Positions 36,098-45,499 are shown, counted from the first letter of the stretch. The stretch: DNA of 64,000 nucleotides from Acidovorax sp. 106 (GCF_003663825.1 NZ_RCCC01000001.1:4162501-4226500); one strand, 5' to 3'. Made by a program: numbers and translations. Notes: generated by a model from the letters alone, not told the origin.

Positions 36098-36703
36098 CTA
36101 CACCCAGCCCAGCGCACCCAGCAGCGCACCAGCCCCCAGCATCCACAGCAAATGGAGCTTGGTGCGCCACACCAGCAGGGCGGCCATGGCGGTCAGGGCC
36201 CACAACGGCCAGTTGTGCAGTGACGAGCCCTGGGTGCGCGTAAGCACCCAGGCGGTGGCCAGCAGCAAACCAATCACCACCGGCGCCATGCCTTGTTTAA
36301 AGGCCCGCACGCTGCGCCGGTTGCGATTGCGGTGGCCCCAGCGCGTGGCCTGCCAGGTCAGCACGCTGCTGGGCAACATCACGCCCACCATGCACACCAC
36401 AATGCCCAGCAGGCCCAGGGCCCAGCCCATCATGCCCGGACCGCCTGCGTTCAGGCCCACGTTCCAACCCAACAAGGCGATGAACAGCACATTGGGGCCA
36501 GGCGCGGCCTGCGCAATGGCGATGGAGGTGTTGAACTGCGTGTCGGTGAGCCAGGCGTTGCGGTCCACCAAAAAGCGGTGCATGTCTGGCGCTGTGCTAA
36601 TGGCCCCCCCCACGGCCAGCAACGACAGAGACAGGTAGTACATGAACAGGTGAAACCAGTCGAGCGCAGACAGCGCGGCCATGGCGGGTGCGGTGGATGT
36701 CAT
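36098..36703 (-). CDS. chrA: Chromate transporter family protein, C-terminal-half type
   Basis: 201 residues with about five hydrophobic segments, matching one half of ChrA. QAAPGPNVLFIALLGWNVG and the segment with RHxFLVDRNAWLTDTQFNTS match the PGPN-containing repeat. In the short-chain CHR class, two genes encode the two halves of the transporter; this is the second of such a pair. Its ATG at 36703 overlaps the stop of the first gene (ATGA), so they are made in equal amounts. Whether it exports chromate or sulfate is not shown by sequence. Confidence 0.87.
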   Translation of the reverse strand: MTSTAPAMAALSALDWFHLFMYYLSLSLLAVGGAISTAPDMHRFLVDRNAWLTDTQFNTSIAIAQAAPGPNVLFIALLGWNVGLNAGGPGMMGWALGLLGIVVCMVGVMLPSSVLTWQATRWGHRNRNRRSVRAFKQGMAPVVIGLLLATAWVLTRTQGSSLHNWPLWALTAMAALLVWRTKLHLLWMLGAGALLGALGWV

Positions 36704-37287
36704 GGGGTGAGCTTTCTCCAGGTCAACACACAGGCCAGCAAGCCCACGGTGGGCAGTGTCCAGAACAGGGGCCAGCGCAGCACCGCCATGGCCACCACCG
36801 TGAGGGCCGCCAACCCCACGCACACCCACAAGCCCAGGGGATGCTTTTTCAGCGTGGACGAGAGCTTCAGGCCCATGCCTGCAATCAGCCCCGCCGCCAC
36901 CGCGCCCATGCCGCGCAACGCGCCTGCCACCGCAGGGTGATCGGCAAACTGCGCATAGACCACGGCCAGGGCCAGCACTAGCACCATCGGAAACGCCAGC
37001 ATGCCCGCCAGCGCCGCCAGCGCACCGCGCCAGCCAAAGTAGCGCTCGCCAATCATGATGGACAGGTTCACCACATTGGGGCCCGGCATGATCTGCGCCA
37101 CGGCCCAGTCTTCGACAAACTCCTCGTTGGTCATCCAGCGTTTTTTGTCGACCAGCTCGCGTTGCACCACGGCCAGCACGCCGCCAAAGCCTTGCAGCGC
37201 CAGCCAGGTAAAGGACCAAAACAGGTCAGAGCAGTTGCGGGGCTGTGGGCGTGCGCTGGCGTCGGCGGCTTCGGTCATAAATCGCAT
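36700..37287 (-). CDS. chrA: Chromate transporter family protein, N-terminal-half type
   Basis: 195 residues. LFWSFTWLALQGFGGVLAVV and WAVAQIMPGPNVVNLSIMIG are the hallmarks of the CHR family's first repeat. It is cotranscribed with the gene at 36098-36703 through an ATGA overlap, so together they give a short-chain, two-subunit transporter. The start is the ATG at 37287 or the one three codons later at 37278; neither has a strong ribosome site. A family A repeat lies directly upstream. Confidence 0.87.
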   Translation of the reverse strand: MRFMTEAADASARPQPRNCSDLFWSFTWLALQGFGGVLAVVQRELVDKKRWMTNEEFVEDWAVAQIMPGPNVVNLSIMIGERYFGWRGALAALAGMLAFPMVLVLALAVVYAQFADHPAVAGALRGMGAVAAGLIAGMGLKLSSTLKKHPLGLWVCVGLAALTVVAMAVLRWPLFWTLPTVGLLACVLTWRKLTP

Positions 37288-37290
37288 CTA

Positions 37291-37343
37291 GCATAAAAAC
37301 TGCCGCTAGCGCTTTATTTAAAAGCGCTAGCAGCTATCAAATC
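37291..37343. repeat. Family A palindromic repeat, copy 7
   Basis: CTGCCGCTAGCGCTTTATTT and AAAGCGCTAGCAGCTATCAA form a strong hairpin. It lies between the chrA start and the end of the upstream short tandem-repeat gene region. The 260 bp from here to 37605 hold no gene I can support. Confidence 0.8.
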
Positions 37344-37605
37344 AGGAGTAAATCACTGGGGCATCCCGCAAGTATCTGCGCGAAACCGGCACCTGCTGGG
37401 GCGGCAGAGTCCGCACCGCTTGCTGCAGGGGGATTCTCAGCACGCCATGGTACGCGCGGCCGCCTTGCGCCAGGCGGGCCTTGCCATCGCAGACCGGAAA
37501 GGGCGGGGCACGCTTTGGTGCATGCCACGAAATACGGGCCAGTGCGTGGGGCGCACCGAGAACGCGGGTGGAGCAACAACCTGCTCCATCTGTCCGCAGG
37601 ACAGT

Positions 37606-37893
37606 TTACTTGCCCAAGGTGCCTTGCAGCCTGTGCTCTTGCACCCGCCAGCCTGCTTGCTCAAGGTACTTCACCTTGAAGATGCGCAAATCGGCCTGCG
37701 CCTCGTATTTGACCTTGAATATCTTGAAGGTCGCCTGGCTTTCGTAGTTCACCAGATGCCAAACGGCGTCGCCCGTGGCTTGCTGCTCGTAGGGTACTTC
37801 CAGCACGGCCAGATCTGCCTGGCTTTCATAGGGGGCCTCAAACACCTTGGCATCGGCTTGGCTTTCGTATTTCACAACCAGTATTTGCGCCAT
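37606..37893 (-). CDS. Short tandem-repeat protein (DUF6150-like, YESQAD repeats)
   Basis: 95 residues built from about six units of 11-15 residues around the motif Y-E-S-Q-A (VVKYESQADAK, EAPYESQADLA, EVPYEQQATG, LVNYESQATFK, KVKYEAQADLR, KVKYLEQAG). There is no signal peptide or membrane helix. The regular aromatic-plus-acidic/Gln pattern suggests a small beta-rich or solenoid fold. This matches proteins described as DUF6150, of unknown function. The ATG at 37893 is the only clear start. It is transcribed toward the chromate transporter genes, with 260 bp between. Confidence 0.8.
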   Translation of the reverse strand: MAQILVVKYESQADAKVFEAPYESQADLAVLEVPYEQQATGDAVWHLVNYESQATFKIFKVKYEAQADLRIFKVKYLEQAGWRVQEHRLQGTLGK

Positions 37894-38044
37894 GTCAGTC
37901 CCTTGTTGGTGGTGTGCAGTCTAGCGACCTCTGCGCGGGCTCGCCGTGTTGGGCCCCGAGGGTATCCAAAAATGCCAGCCAAATCAGCCCTGGCAGACAG
38001 GCGTTACGTCTTGATGCTTTATCGGTGTGCGTGTCCGTTGGGCC

Positions 38045-39004
38045 TTATGGCGCCTGCACCGCTGGCAGCAGCATCTCCCGCTCAGTGCAAAACCGCTTGG
38101 CTTCCTCTTCCAGCCAATCGCGCACCTGCTGCATGGCGGGGCTGGGGTGGCTGGAGGTGACAAACGAGTAGGCGGCGCGAGACAGCACGCTGCGGCCCAG
38201 CAGTGGCACGAGCCGACCAGCCTTCACGTCTTGCAGAACCAGCGCCGCACGGCCCATGGCAATGCCTTGTCCGGCCAGTGCCGCCCCCAGGGCCAGTTGC
38301 GACAGGTTGAATTGCTGCCCGCCAGCCCAGGGGGGCGGCGTGGCCCCCATTTGGGTGAACCAGTGTTGCCATTCTTCGTAGGTCTCGGCGCCTTCCCATG
38401 CGCTGCTGTCGTGCAGCAGCCAGTCGCTGCGCAGGTCTTCGGGGGTGTGGAGGGTGGGGTGGCGTGCCAGGAAGTCGGGGCTGGCCACGGGAATGAGCCA
38501 TTCGTCCAGAAACACCGTGGCATTCAGGTCGGGATACAGGCCCAGGTCAAACCGCACGGCCGCTTCGATGCCGTCGCGCACCATGCGGGTGCGGTCCAGC
38601 GTATGGAATTCGCCAAACACGCGCAGCCCGGTGCGAGGGTATTGGCGAAAGAAGTCGCCCAGCCGAGGAGTGAGCCAGCTCATGGCGAACGAGGGGGAGC
38701 AACTCAGCGTCGCGGTGGTGGCCTCTGCCGGCTGGCGCATTTGCGCCAGCGTGCTTTCAATGGCGTCAAAGCTCTCGCGCAGCACCACCGCCAGCCATTT
38801 GCCCTCGGGCGTCGGAACCAAGGCCCGAGGAGTGCGCAAAAACAACGGGCGGCGCAGCCACTCTTCCAGTTGTTTCACCTGTTGGCTGACCGCACCCTGG
38901 GTGATGCACAGCTCTGCCGCGGCTTTGGTGAAGCTGCCATGGCGTGCAGCGGCATCAAAGCTGCGCAGCCAGGCCAGCAGGGAAGGGGAGAGTCGAATGT
39001 CCAT
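38045..39004 (-). CDS. LysR-family regulator of the D-amino-acid operon (GcvA/DsdC-like)
   Basis: 319 residues. The winged helix LLAWLRSFDAAARHGSFTKAA, then ITQGAVSQQVKQLEEWLRR, is of the GcvA type, followed by a complete effector domain. The ATG at 39004 is chosen because the sequence upstream has no LysR character. It is divergent from dsdA with about 90 AT-rich bases between the starts, so it is the likely activator of that operon. D-serine is the expected effector by analogy with DsdC, although sequence cannot show it. Confidence 0.87.
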   Translation of the reverse strand: MDIRLSPSLLAWLRSFDAAARHGSFTKAAAELCITQGAVSQQVKQLEEWLRRPLFLRTPRALVPTPEGKWLAVVLRESFDAIESTLAQMRQPAEATTATLSCSPSFAMSWLTPRLGDFFRQYPRTGLRVFGEFHTLDRTRMVRDGIEAAVRFDLGLYPDLNATVFLDEWLIPVASPDFLARHPTLHTPEDLRSDWLLHDSSAWEGAETYEEWQHWFTQMGATPPPWAGGQQFNLSQLALGAALAGQGIAMGRAALVLQDVKAGRLVPLLGRSVLSRAAYSFVTSSHPSPAMQQVRDWLEEEAKRFCTEREMLLPAVQAP

Positions 39005-39036
39005 TATTAATACTAATGTCTTTCTCAATATAAATG
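39005..39036. promoter_or_regulatory. Putative divergent promoter and LysR box (lysR-dsdA)
   Basis: The AT-rich stretch contains the imperfect dyad ATTAATACTAAT at 39005-39016 and TATAAA at 39029-39034. The -35 element is weak, as expected for an activated promoter. Confidence 0.4.
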
Positions 39037-39096
39037 CGTTGTGACAGCGGCGTGGGCAGCGAAAAATGCAGTCAGTTAACAATGACACGAGTGCGC

Positions 39097-40518
39097 ATGA
39101 CATCCCTTGAGTGCCAGCCTGCGGTGCCTTCCTTTCCTGCAGACCTTCGCCCAAAATCTACCCTCGCGGTAGATGCCTTGTTGGCAGCACGCCTGCGCAA
39201 TGCCCAGCCTGCGCTTTGGACCAACGCCGCTGTGCAGGCACACCCTGCGTCCGCGCTTTCGGCACTAGGGAGAACCATTAGTCTGGATGATACGAAAGCA
39301 GCTACAGCCCGGCTGGCCCGCTTTGCCGGGTTGCTGGCGCAGGTGTTTCCCGAGTTGGCTGAGACTGCGGGCCAGGTGGAGTCGCCTTTGCTGCCCGCCG
39401 ATGCCTTGCAGGCCGCCATCGGAATGGCCGAGGGGCAAGGGCGCATGTTCATCAAGGCTGACCACAGTTTGCCTGTGGCGGGTTCCATCAAAGCACGGGG
39501 CGGCATGCACGAGGTGCTGGAATTTGCCGAGCAACTGGCGCTGCAGCATGGGCTGGTTGATACGGAGGGTGACTACCGCACCTTGGCGACCCCGGCGGCG
39601 CGGGAGGTGCTGGGGCGCTACCAGGTGGCGGTGGGCTCCACGGGCAACCTGGGGTTGAGCATTGGCGTGGTGGCCTCGGCCCTGGGGTTCAAGGCCGCCG
39701 TGCACATGTCGGCCGATGCCAAAGAATGGAAAAAAGACCGCTTGCGCCAGCGGGGTGTGCAGGTGGTGGAGCACCTGGGCGACTACGAGCGCGCCGTGGC
39801 GGCAGGTCGCGCCCAGGCCAGCGCCGATCCGATGTGCCATTTTGTGGACGATGAACAGTCTTTCTCGCTGTTGCTGGGCTATAGCGCTGCGGCTTTGCAT
39901 TTGCAAACCCAACTGGCAGAGCAGAGCGTGGCGGTGGACGCAGAGCATCCGCTTATCGTGTACCTGCCTTGCGGTGTGGGCGGTGCGCCTGCGGGGATTG
40001 CGTTTGGCTTGCGCCAGCTGCTGGGGCCGCACGTGCACTGTTTTTTTGCCGAGCCCGTGCAGTCGCCATGCTTCATGGTGCAGATGCTGGCGGATGCTGC
40101 GCAGGGTCCAGGGCGGCACCCGTCGGTGTACGACTGGGGCCTGACCAACCGCACCGAAGCAGACGGCTTGGCCGTGCCGCGCGCCTCGTTGCTGGCCGCT
40201 GCGCTGATGCAGCCCCTGCTGTCGGGTGTGTTCACCGTGACCGACGACACCTTGTTCGCGCACCTGGTGCAGGTGCTGGATGCCTTGAATGAACGCATCG
40301 AGCCTTCTGCTGCTGCAGGCTTTAGCGGCCCCGCCATGCTGATAGGAACCACGGCCGGGCAGGCCTGGTTGCGCAGCACGGGCGTGGATGCCGTGCTGCA
40401 CCAGGCCACCCACTTGGTGTGGACCACCGGTGGGCTGCTGGTGCCCGATGCGCAGTACCAGGGCTTTGTGCAGCGCGGGCGCGCTGTGCTGGCCGGGCGC
40501 AGCACGCTGCCGCTTTGA
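39097..40518 (+). CDS. dsdA: D-serine ammonia-lyase
   Basis: 473 residues, fold-type II PLP enzyme that converts D-serine to pyruvate and ammonia. [19 protein letters not shown] with the PLP lysine, and the phosphate loop [11 protein letters not shown], are close to E. coli Dsd[20 protein letters not shown] is also conserved. The ATG at 39097 follows GAG at a workable distance; an in-frame ATG at 39082 is the alternative. It is divergent from a LysR gene and heads an operon with a Bug receptor, an amidase and an FAD dehydrogenase. Confidence 0.92.
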   Translation: MTSLECQPAVPSFPADLRPKSTLAVDALLAARLRNAQPALWTNAAVQAHPASALSALGRTISLDDTKAATARLARFAGLLAQVFPELAETAGQVESPLLPADALQAAIGMAEGQGRMFIKADHSLPVAGSIKARGGMHEVLEFAEQLALQHGLVDTEGDYRTLATPAAREVLGRYQVAVGSTGNLGLSIGVVASALGFKAAVHMSADAKEWKKDRLRQRGVQVVEHLGDYERAVAAGRAQASADPMCHFVDDEQSFSLLLGYSAAALHLQTQLAEQSVAVDAEHPLIVYLPCGVGGAPAGIAFGLRQLLGPHVHCFFAEPVQSPCFMVQMLADAAQGPGRHPSVYDWGLTNRTEADGLAVPRASLLAAALMQPLLSGVFTVTDDTLFAHLVQVLDALNERIEPSAAAGFSGPAMLIGTTAGQAWLRSTGVDAVLHQATHLVWTTGGLLVPDAQYQGFVQRGRAVLAGRSTLPL

Positions 40519-40606
40519 TGGGGTGGGCCTTCCTGCTTCGATCATTTGACTTTTGCTTTCCCCTTACTTTTTCCCTTTTACTTTTGTGACCTTTGGAGAG
40601 AACGCC

Positions 40607-41590
40607 ATGAACCGCAAGAAGCTGCTTTTGTCCGCCATGATGTGTGCCATGGGGGCTGCAGCATGGGCCCCCGCCATGGCGCAAGAGGGCAACTACCCCA
40701 CCAAGCCCATCACGCTGGTGGTGCCCTTTCCTGCAGGCGGTGCCACCGATGTGTTGGGCCGTGTGATTGCCAAGAAGCTGGGCGACAAGCTGGGCCAGAA
40801 CGTGGTGGTAGACAACAAAGGCGGCGGTGGCACCACCATTGGCGCAGCCTACGTCGCCAAGGCGGCCCCAGACGGCTACACGCTGCTGATCAGCTCGGGA
40901 ACCACCTTCACGGTGAACCCGGCGGTACGGCCCAAGCTGCCTTACGACCCTGTCAAAAGCTTTGAGCCCATCGGCATCACCGGCCGCACCGGCCTGATCC
41001 TGCTGGCCAACAAAGATGTGCCGGTGGCGGACGCAAAGCAGTTTGTGGCAGCGCTCAAGGCCGCGCCTGAAAAGTACTCCTATGGCTCGTTTGGCGCGGG
41101 TACCACCTCGCAGTTCGCGGGTGAAATGTTCTTCCACGCTGCGGGCGTGAAGATCCAGCATGTTCCCTACAAGGGCAGTGCCCCAGCCATGACGGATTTG
41201 ATTGGCGGGCAAATTCCCTTCACCGTGGACACGGTCTCGGCCGCCTTGCCGCACCTCAAGGATGGCAAGGTCAAGGCCATTGCCGTCACCACCGCCAAGC
41301 GCACTTCGTTGCTGCCCAAGGTGCCTACGCTGGCGGAGAGCGGCTATCCCGGCCTGGACATGGACACGTGGCTGGCCGTGGTGGCGCCGCGTGGCCTGCC
41401 ACCGGCTGTCAAGTCGCGCCTGGAGTTGACGCTGGCGCAGGTGGTGTCTGACCCGGAAACCCGCGATAAGCTCCTGAGCATGGGCTTTGAGCCCGCCTAT
41501 GGCTCATCCAGAGCCCTGGCAGAGCTGATTGACAAAGAACTGCCCTTGATGCGTGCCATTGCCCAGCGTGCCAACATCACCGCAGACTGA
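40607..41590 (+). CDS. Bug-family tripartite tricarboxylate-transporter receptor
   Basis: 327 residues with a cleavable signal (LSAMMCAMGAAAWAPAMA). The mature protein starts with YPTKPITLVVPFPAGGATDV, the diagnostic N-terminus of Bug/TctC receptors, and has the usual TIGAAYVAKAAPDGYTLL and FGAGTTSQFAGEMF segments. Bug proteins bind carboxylates and amino acids; the neighbours suggest an amino acid or amide ligand. No TctAB membrane genes follow, as is typical of orphan Bug genes. It is 88 bp after dsdA and 19 bp before the amidase gene. GGAGAG precedes the ATG. Confidence 0.92.
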   Translation: MNRKKLLLSAMMCAMGAAAWAPAMAQEGNYPTKPITLVVPFPAGGATDVLGRVIAKKLGDKLGQNVVVDNKGGGGTTIGAAYVAKAAPDGYTLLISSGTTFTVNPAVRPKLPYDPVKSFEPIGITGRTGLILLANKDVPVADAKQFVAALKAAPEKYSYGSFGAGTTSQFAGEMFFHAAGVKIQHVPYKGSAPAMTDLIGGQIPFTVDTVSAALPHLKDGKVKAIAVTTAKRTSLLPKVPTLAESGYPGLDMDTWLAVVAPRGLPPAVKSRLELTLAQVVSDPETRDKLLSMGFEPAYGSSRALAELIDKELPLMRAIAQRANITAD

Positions 41591-41609
41591 AGAAAGCGAC
41601 ACGCCTGAC

Positions 41610-43166
41610 ATGACCACACACAGCCCTTTGGTTGAGCTGACCGCGAACGAGTTGCGCGAGCGCATCGGCACCCGCGAGGTGTCGCCCGTTGAATTGCTGG
41701 AGGCTTGTATCGAGCGCATTGAGGCGATCAACCCCCACATCAACGCGATCACCGCTACCTGCTACGACCGTGCTCGCGTCGAAGCCAAGGCGGCCGAGCA
41801 AGCGGTGCTGCGTGGCGAGCCACTGGGCTTGTTGCATGGCTTACCGTTGGGTGTGAAGGACCTTGAAGCCACGGCTGGTCTGCTGACCACCTACGGGTCA
41901 GAAATTTACCGCGACCACATCCCCACCCAGGACAACGTGCTGGTGGCGCGCCTGCGTGCTGCGGGCGCCATCGTGACGGGCAAGACCAACATCCCAGAAA
42001 TGGGGGCGGGCGCCAATTCGCGCAACACGGTGTGGGGCGCTACGGGCAATCCCTTTAACCCCAACTTGAATGCGGGCGGCTCGTCCGGAGGGTCTGCCGC
42101 CGCGCTGGCCTGTGACCTGTTACCCGTGTGCACGGGGTCCGACACGGGCGGCTCGCTGCGCATTCCCGCATCCATCTGCGGCGTGGTGGGTTTCAGGCCC
42201 TCGCCGGGCGTGGTGCCCAGCTCCCGCAAGCTGCTGGGCTGGACACCCATCTCGGTCGTCGGCCCCATGGGCCGCACGGTGCAAGAGGCCTGCCTGCAAC
42301 TGGCCGCCACAGCAGGCATGTCGGCGGGCGACCCGCTGAGCTACCCGCTGGACCCGAGCAGCTTCCTGCTGCCCGAAACCGTGGATTTGAGCCGCTTGCG
42401 CGTGGCCTACACCGAGGACTTTGGTGCCTGTGCGGTGGACGACGGTATCCGCAACGTCTTCCGCAACAAAGTGCAGGCCATGAAGCACCTGTTTGCCAGC
42501 TGCGATGCCATTGACATCGACCTGGGTGACGTGCACCGCTGCTTTGACGTGCTGCGCGCCGAAGCCTTTGTGGCCAGCACGCGGGATGCTTACGAGCGTG
42601 ACCCTGCCAGCCTGGGGCCCAACACCCGCGCCAACTACGAAATGGGCGCCGCTATGACGCTGCTGGACAGCGCCTGGGCGCAGGCGGAGCAGACGCGCAT
42701 CCTGACACGGTTCCAAAAGCTGTATGAGCATTACGACGTGATTCTGGCGCCCACCACGCCGGTGTCACCCTTTGCCTGGACGCAGCTGTTTGCCAGCCAC
42801 ATCAACGGCGAGCCGCAGGCCAACTACTACCGCTGGCTGGCGCTGACCTATGTCACTACGCTAACCACGCACCCCGCGCTGAGCCTGCCCTGCGGGCTGG
42901 ATGCGCAGGGCATGCCGTTTGGCTTGCAGATTGTGGGCCGCTTCCGTGCCGACCGGCACACACTGGGCGTGGGGCACGCGCTGGAAAAAGCCTTCAAGGG
43001 CATTGCCGGGCTGGCACGCCCCCGGCCCGATTTGAAAAAACTGCTGGCCACCCGCGCCGAACCCGCATTGACCTCTATTGCCACCGGGGCGCCCGACCCG
43101 CGTGATGCGCGCAGTCTGCCCCGCGACGACCGTTCGGCCTCGGCCGCGCTGGTGTCTGCGGTTTGA
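41610..43166 (+). CDS. Amidase (amidase signature family)
   Basis: 518 residues. The amidase signature GGSSGGSAAALA, the Lys of GVKDLE and the catalytic Ser of GSDTGGSLRIPAS make the Ser-cis-Ser-Lys triad. The enzyme hydrolyses a carboxamide. The substrate is unknown, but its place between a Bug receptor and a D-amino-acid dehydrogenase suggests an amino-acid amide or N-carbamoyl compound. The start ATG at 41610 lies 19 bp after the Bug stop. The final 40 residues are variable and Ser/Arg-rich. Confidence 0.9.
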   Translation: MTTHSPLVELTANELRERIGTREVSPVELLEACIERIEAINPHINAITATCYDRARVEAKAAEQAVLRGEPLGLLHGLPLGVKDLEATAGLLTTYGSEIYRDHIPTQDNVLVARLRAAGAIVTGKTNIPEMGAGANSRNTVWGATGNPFNPNLNAGGSSGGSAAALACDLLPVCTGSDTGGSLRIPASICGVVGFRPSPGVVPSSRKLLGWTPISVVGPMGRTVQEACLQLAATAGMSAGDPLSYPLDPSSFLLPETVDLSRLRVAYTEDFGACAVDDGIRNVFRNKVQAMKHLFASCDAIDIDLGDVHRCFDVLRAEAFVASTRDAYERDPASLGPNTRANYEMGAAMTLLDSAWAQAEQTRILTRFQKLYEHYDVILAPTTPVSPFAWTQLFASHINGEPQANYYRWLALTYVTTLTTHPALSLPCGLDAQGMPFGLQIVGRFRADRHTLGVGHALEKAFKGIAGLARPRPDLKKLLATRAEPALTSIATGAPDPRDARSLPRDDRSASAALVSAV

Positions 43167-43183
43167 ATGGGGAGGTACAGACC

Positions 43184-44332
43184 ATGCAAACCTTACAAAA
43201 GGCAGATTACATCGTCATCGGTGCAGGCATTGCGGGGGCGTCGGTGGCTTGGCAGTTGGTGCAAGAAGCGGGGCAGGGCGCGAGCGTGCTGTTGCTCGAG
43301 CGCGAATCGCAGCCCGGCTACCACACCACGGGGCGCTCTGCGGCCCTGTACATGGCCACCTACGGCACGCCCAACATCCAGGCGCTGACCCGGGCCAGCC
43401 GCGCCTTCTACGATGCGCCGCCGCAGGAATTTGGTGACGACCCCATCCTTTCGCCGCGTGGAGTGGTGTACGTGGCTGGGCCGGACCAGCTGGACTTGCT
43501 GCGCCAGACCTATGACGAAGCCAGAGCTGCCTCTCCCAACGTAGAGTGGGTGGAACAGGCGGCCTTGCTGGCCCAGTTGCCTTGCCTTAAACCCGAAGCC
43601 GTGGCTGCAGGCATGAGCGAGCCCGAAGCCGCCGACATTGACGTGCACGCTTTGCACCAGGGCTACTTGCGGGGGCTGCGCCAGCGGGGCGGGCAGGTGC
43701 TCACCCAAGCTGAGGTCACAGCTTTGCAACGCCAGGGTGATGTTTGGCAAGTCACGCTGGCCGATGGCAGAGTCTTGGGGGCCAAAACCGTCGTCAATGC
43801 TGCGGGCGCTTGGGCCGATGTGGTGGCCGGTCTTGCGGGCGTGCCCCCCATCGGGCTGGAGCCGCGCAGGCGCACCGCGTTCACCTTTGCGGTGCCCGAT
43901 GGCATGGATGCACACCAATGGCCCGCCGTGGTGAGCGTGGACGAGAGCTTTTACTTCAAACCCGATGCGGGCCAGCTGCTGGGCTCCCCTGCCAATGCCG
44001 ACCCCACGCATCCGCACGATGTGGTGCCCGAAGAACTGGACGTGGCCACAGGCATCTACCACATTGAAGAGAAAACCACCTTTCAGATCCGCCGCCCATC
44101 CCACACCTGGGCTGGGTTGCGCTCTTTCGTGCCTGACGGGGACATGGTGATTGGCTGGGACAACCATGTCCCGGGATTTTTCTGGCTGGCCGGGCAGGGC
44201 GGCTACGGCATTCAAAGTGCCGCAGGGGCATCGCTGCTGGCGCGGCAGCTGTTGCGCGCTGAGCCACTGCCCGACAGCCTAGTCCGCGAAGGTGTCTCCG
44301 TCGAAGGCCTGTCACCCGCGCGCCTGCGCTAG
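43184..44332 (+). CDS. FAD-dependent D-amino-acid dehydrogenase (DauA-like)
   Basis: 382 residues, DAO family. The Rossmann motif IVIGAGIAGASVAWQL is followed by GYHTTGRSAALYMATYGT, which closely resembles the Pseudomonas D-arginine dehydrogenase DauA, including the active-site region. The C-terminal FAD segment GQGGYGIQSAAGASL is intact. The likely reaction is oxidation of a D-amino acid to the keto acid. It is the last gene of the dsdA operon, 17 bp after the amidase gene, with GGGGAGG before its ATG, and is followed by a terminator. Confidence 0.9.
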   Translation: MQTLQKADYIVIGAGIAGASVAWQLVQEAGQGASVLLLERESQPGYHTTGRSAALYMATYGTPNIQALTRASRAFYDAPPQEFGDDPILSPRGVVYVAGPDQLDLLRQTYDEARAASPNVEWVEQAALLAQLPCLKPEAVAAGMSEPEAADIDVHALHQGYLRGLRQRGGQVLTQAEVTALQRQGDVWQVTLADGRVLGAKTVVNAAGAWADVVAGLAGVPPIGLEPRRRTAFTFAVPDGMDAHQWPAVVSVDESFYFKPDAGQLLGSPANADPTHPHDVVPEELDVATGIYHIEEKTTFQIRRPSHTWAGLRSFVPDGDMVIGWDNHVPGFFWLAGQGGYGIQSAAGASLLARQLLRAEPLPDSLVREGVSVEGLSPARLR

Positions 44333-44360
44333 CCTTGACACTGTGCCAAGAATGGGGGAA

Positions 44361-44380
44361 GGGGCCTGTAGCCCCTTTTT
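44361..44380 (+). terminator. Rho-independent terminator of the D-amino-acid operon
   Basis: GGGGC-CTGTA-GCCCC followed by TTTTT, 29 bp after the dehydrogenase stop. Confidence 0.8.
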
Positions 44381-44408
44381 GCGTTACGCCTTGCTTGGCG
44401 CAGCGCGC

Positions 44409-44624
44409 TCAGGCAAAAGTGTTGACCTGGGTGCCCAGTGTGCCGCTGGTGGCCAGTGCGGGCTGCGGCATCGATTGCTGCATGGCATTGAGCATGGTGC
44501 TGGCCGATGTCGCCTGAATGTCCAGTGCTTTCTTGAGCACCACCATGTTCAATGCATCCGATGTTTTGGCACTGGCCAGCGAAGTGGCGGTGCTGACAAT
44601 GCTGTTGGTAAGTGCCACGTCCAT
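44409..44624 (-). CDS. YjfB-like putative motility protein
   Basis: 71 residues: MDVALTNSIV, then MVVLKKALDIQATSASTML and a flexible C-terminus. The VLKKALDIQ core and short length match the YjfB_motility family, small proteins found with flagellar and chemotaxis genes but of unproven role. No motility genes are adjacent. A GGAAT sequence precedes the ATG. Moderate confidence because the family is short and the match is by eye. Confidence 0.7.
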   Translation of the reverse strand: MDVALTNSIVSTATSLASAKTSDALNMVVLKKALDIQATSASTMLNAMQQSMPQPALATSGTLGTQVNTFA

Positions 44625-44705
44625 GGTGATTCCTTGGGTTAGTGGTTGGTTATCGGCAGGTGGGTGCTCGGTATTGAGCTCTTTTTGAGGGGAGTGGCGC
44701 GGTTG

Positions 44706-45302
44706 TTACATCTCGCGGGCTTCAATCCATCCCACCCGGCCCTGGCCGCTGTCATTGATGCGCTGTTGGCAAGCAGCGGCCTGGCTTTTCGGTAGCCGCC
44801 ATTGCAGTGTGACCAGTGACCCGTGGTCCACCCGCAGCAGCTCCGCCCCAGACGATTCAATTTCGCGGCGCAGCAGCCCCTCTAACGAATAGGGCACGCT
44901 GCATTCGAGCGTAGCCATGGCTTGTAGCACCACCTTGGGGGCGGTCAGCAGCGCCTGGGCCACGCAGTCGGTGTAGGCCCGCACCAGGCCTCCAGCGCCC
45001 AGCTTCACGCCGCCAAAGTAGCGCACCACGGTGGCCAGTACGCCTTCCAGGTCCTGGTGGCGCATCACGTCCAGCATGGGGCGGCCGGCCGTGCCGCTGG
45101 GCTCGCCATCGTCCACCGCAGCCGACTGCCCACCGGCCAGCAGTGCCCAGCACACATGGGCCGCGCCGGGGTGCTGCTTCCATAGCGCATCCACCACGGC
45201 CTGCGCACTGGCCCGGTCAGGCATGGGCTGCACGCAGCCGATGAACCGGCTTTTCTTGATGATGAGTTCGCTGTGGGCTGGAGAGGCCAGGGTTTGAGGC
45301 AT
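44706..45302 (-). CDS. YigZ/IMPACT family protein
   Basis: 198 residues. The N-terminal UPF0029 half carries KSRFIGCVQPMPDRASAQAV and the family signature DDGEPSGTAGRPML, and VVRYFGGVKLGAGGLVRAY is also conserved. The C-terminal half is the DUF1949 domain. IMPACT proteins bind ribosomes or Gcn1-like partners in eukaryotes; the bacterial role is not settled. It is transcribed on the minus strand opposite the neighbouring small gene at 45500. Confidence 0.9.
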   Translation of the reverse strand: MPQTLASPAHSELIIKKSRFIGCVQPMPDRASAQAVVDALWKQHPGAAHVCWALLAGGQSAAVDDGEPSGTAGRPMLDVMRHQDLEGVLATVVRYFGGVKLGAGGLVRAYTDCVAQALLTAPKVVLQAMATLECSVPYSLEGLLRREIESSGAELLRVDHGSLVTLQWRLPKSQAAACQQRINDSGQGRVGWIEAREM

Positions 45303-45499
45303 GGGGCGATGAGTTTAAAGCGCCAACGAGGCTCCGAGTTTGGCGCGTTTCAGCTAACGCATTTGGGTGATAGGCAGGGCGGCGCTTTCGGTTCATAGTT
45401 TGGCTACAGCACTCGCCTGCTGCAGTTTGCGGCGGCATGTGCCGATATAGGCCTGAGAACTGTTCAAAGCAAAGGTCTAGCCCCACTGAAGGAGACGCC

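Noticed and set aside
37343..37605. Short reading frames in the gap between chrA and the YESQAD gene
   Set aside because: They have Arg/Pro/Gly-rich composition typical of antisense frames in GC-rich DNA and no ribosome sites.
45303..45370. GCGCCAAC/GTTTGGCGC hairpin upstream of the YigZ gene
   Set aside because: It lacks both the family A core and a T run, so it is not a supported terminator or repeat copy.
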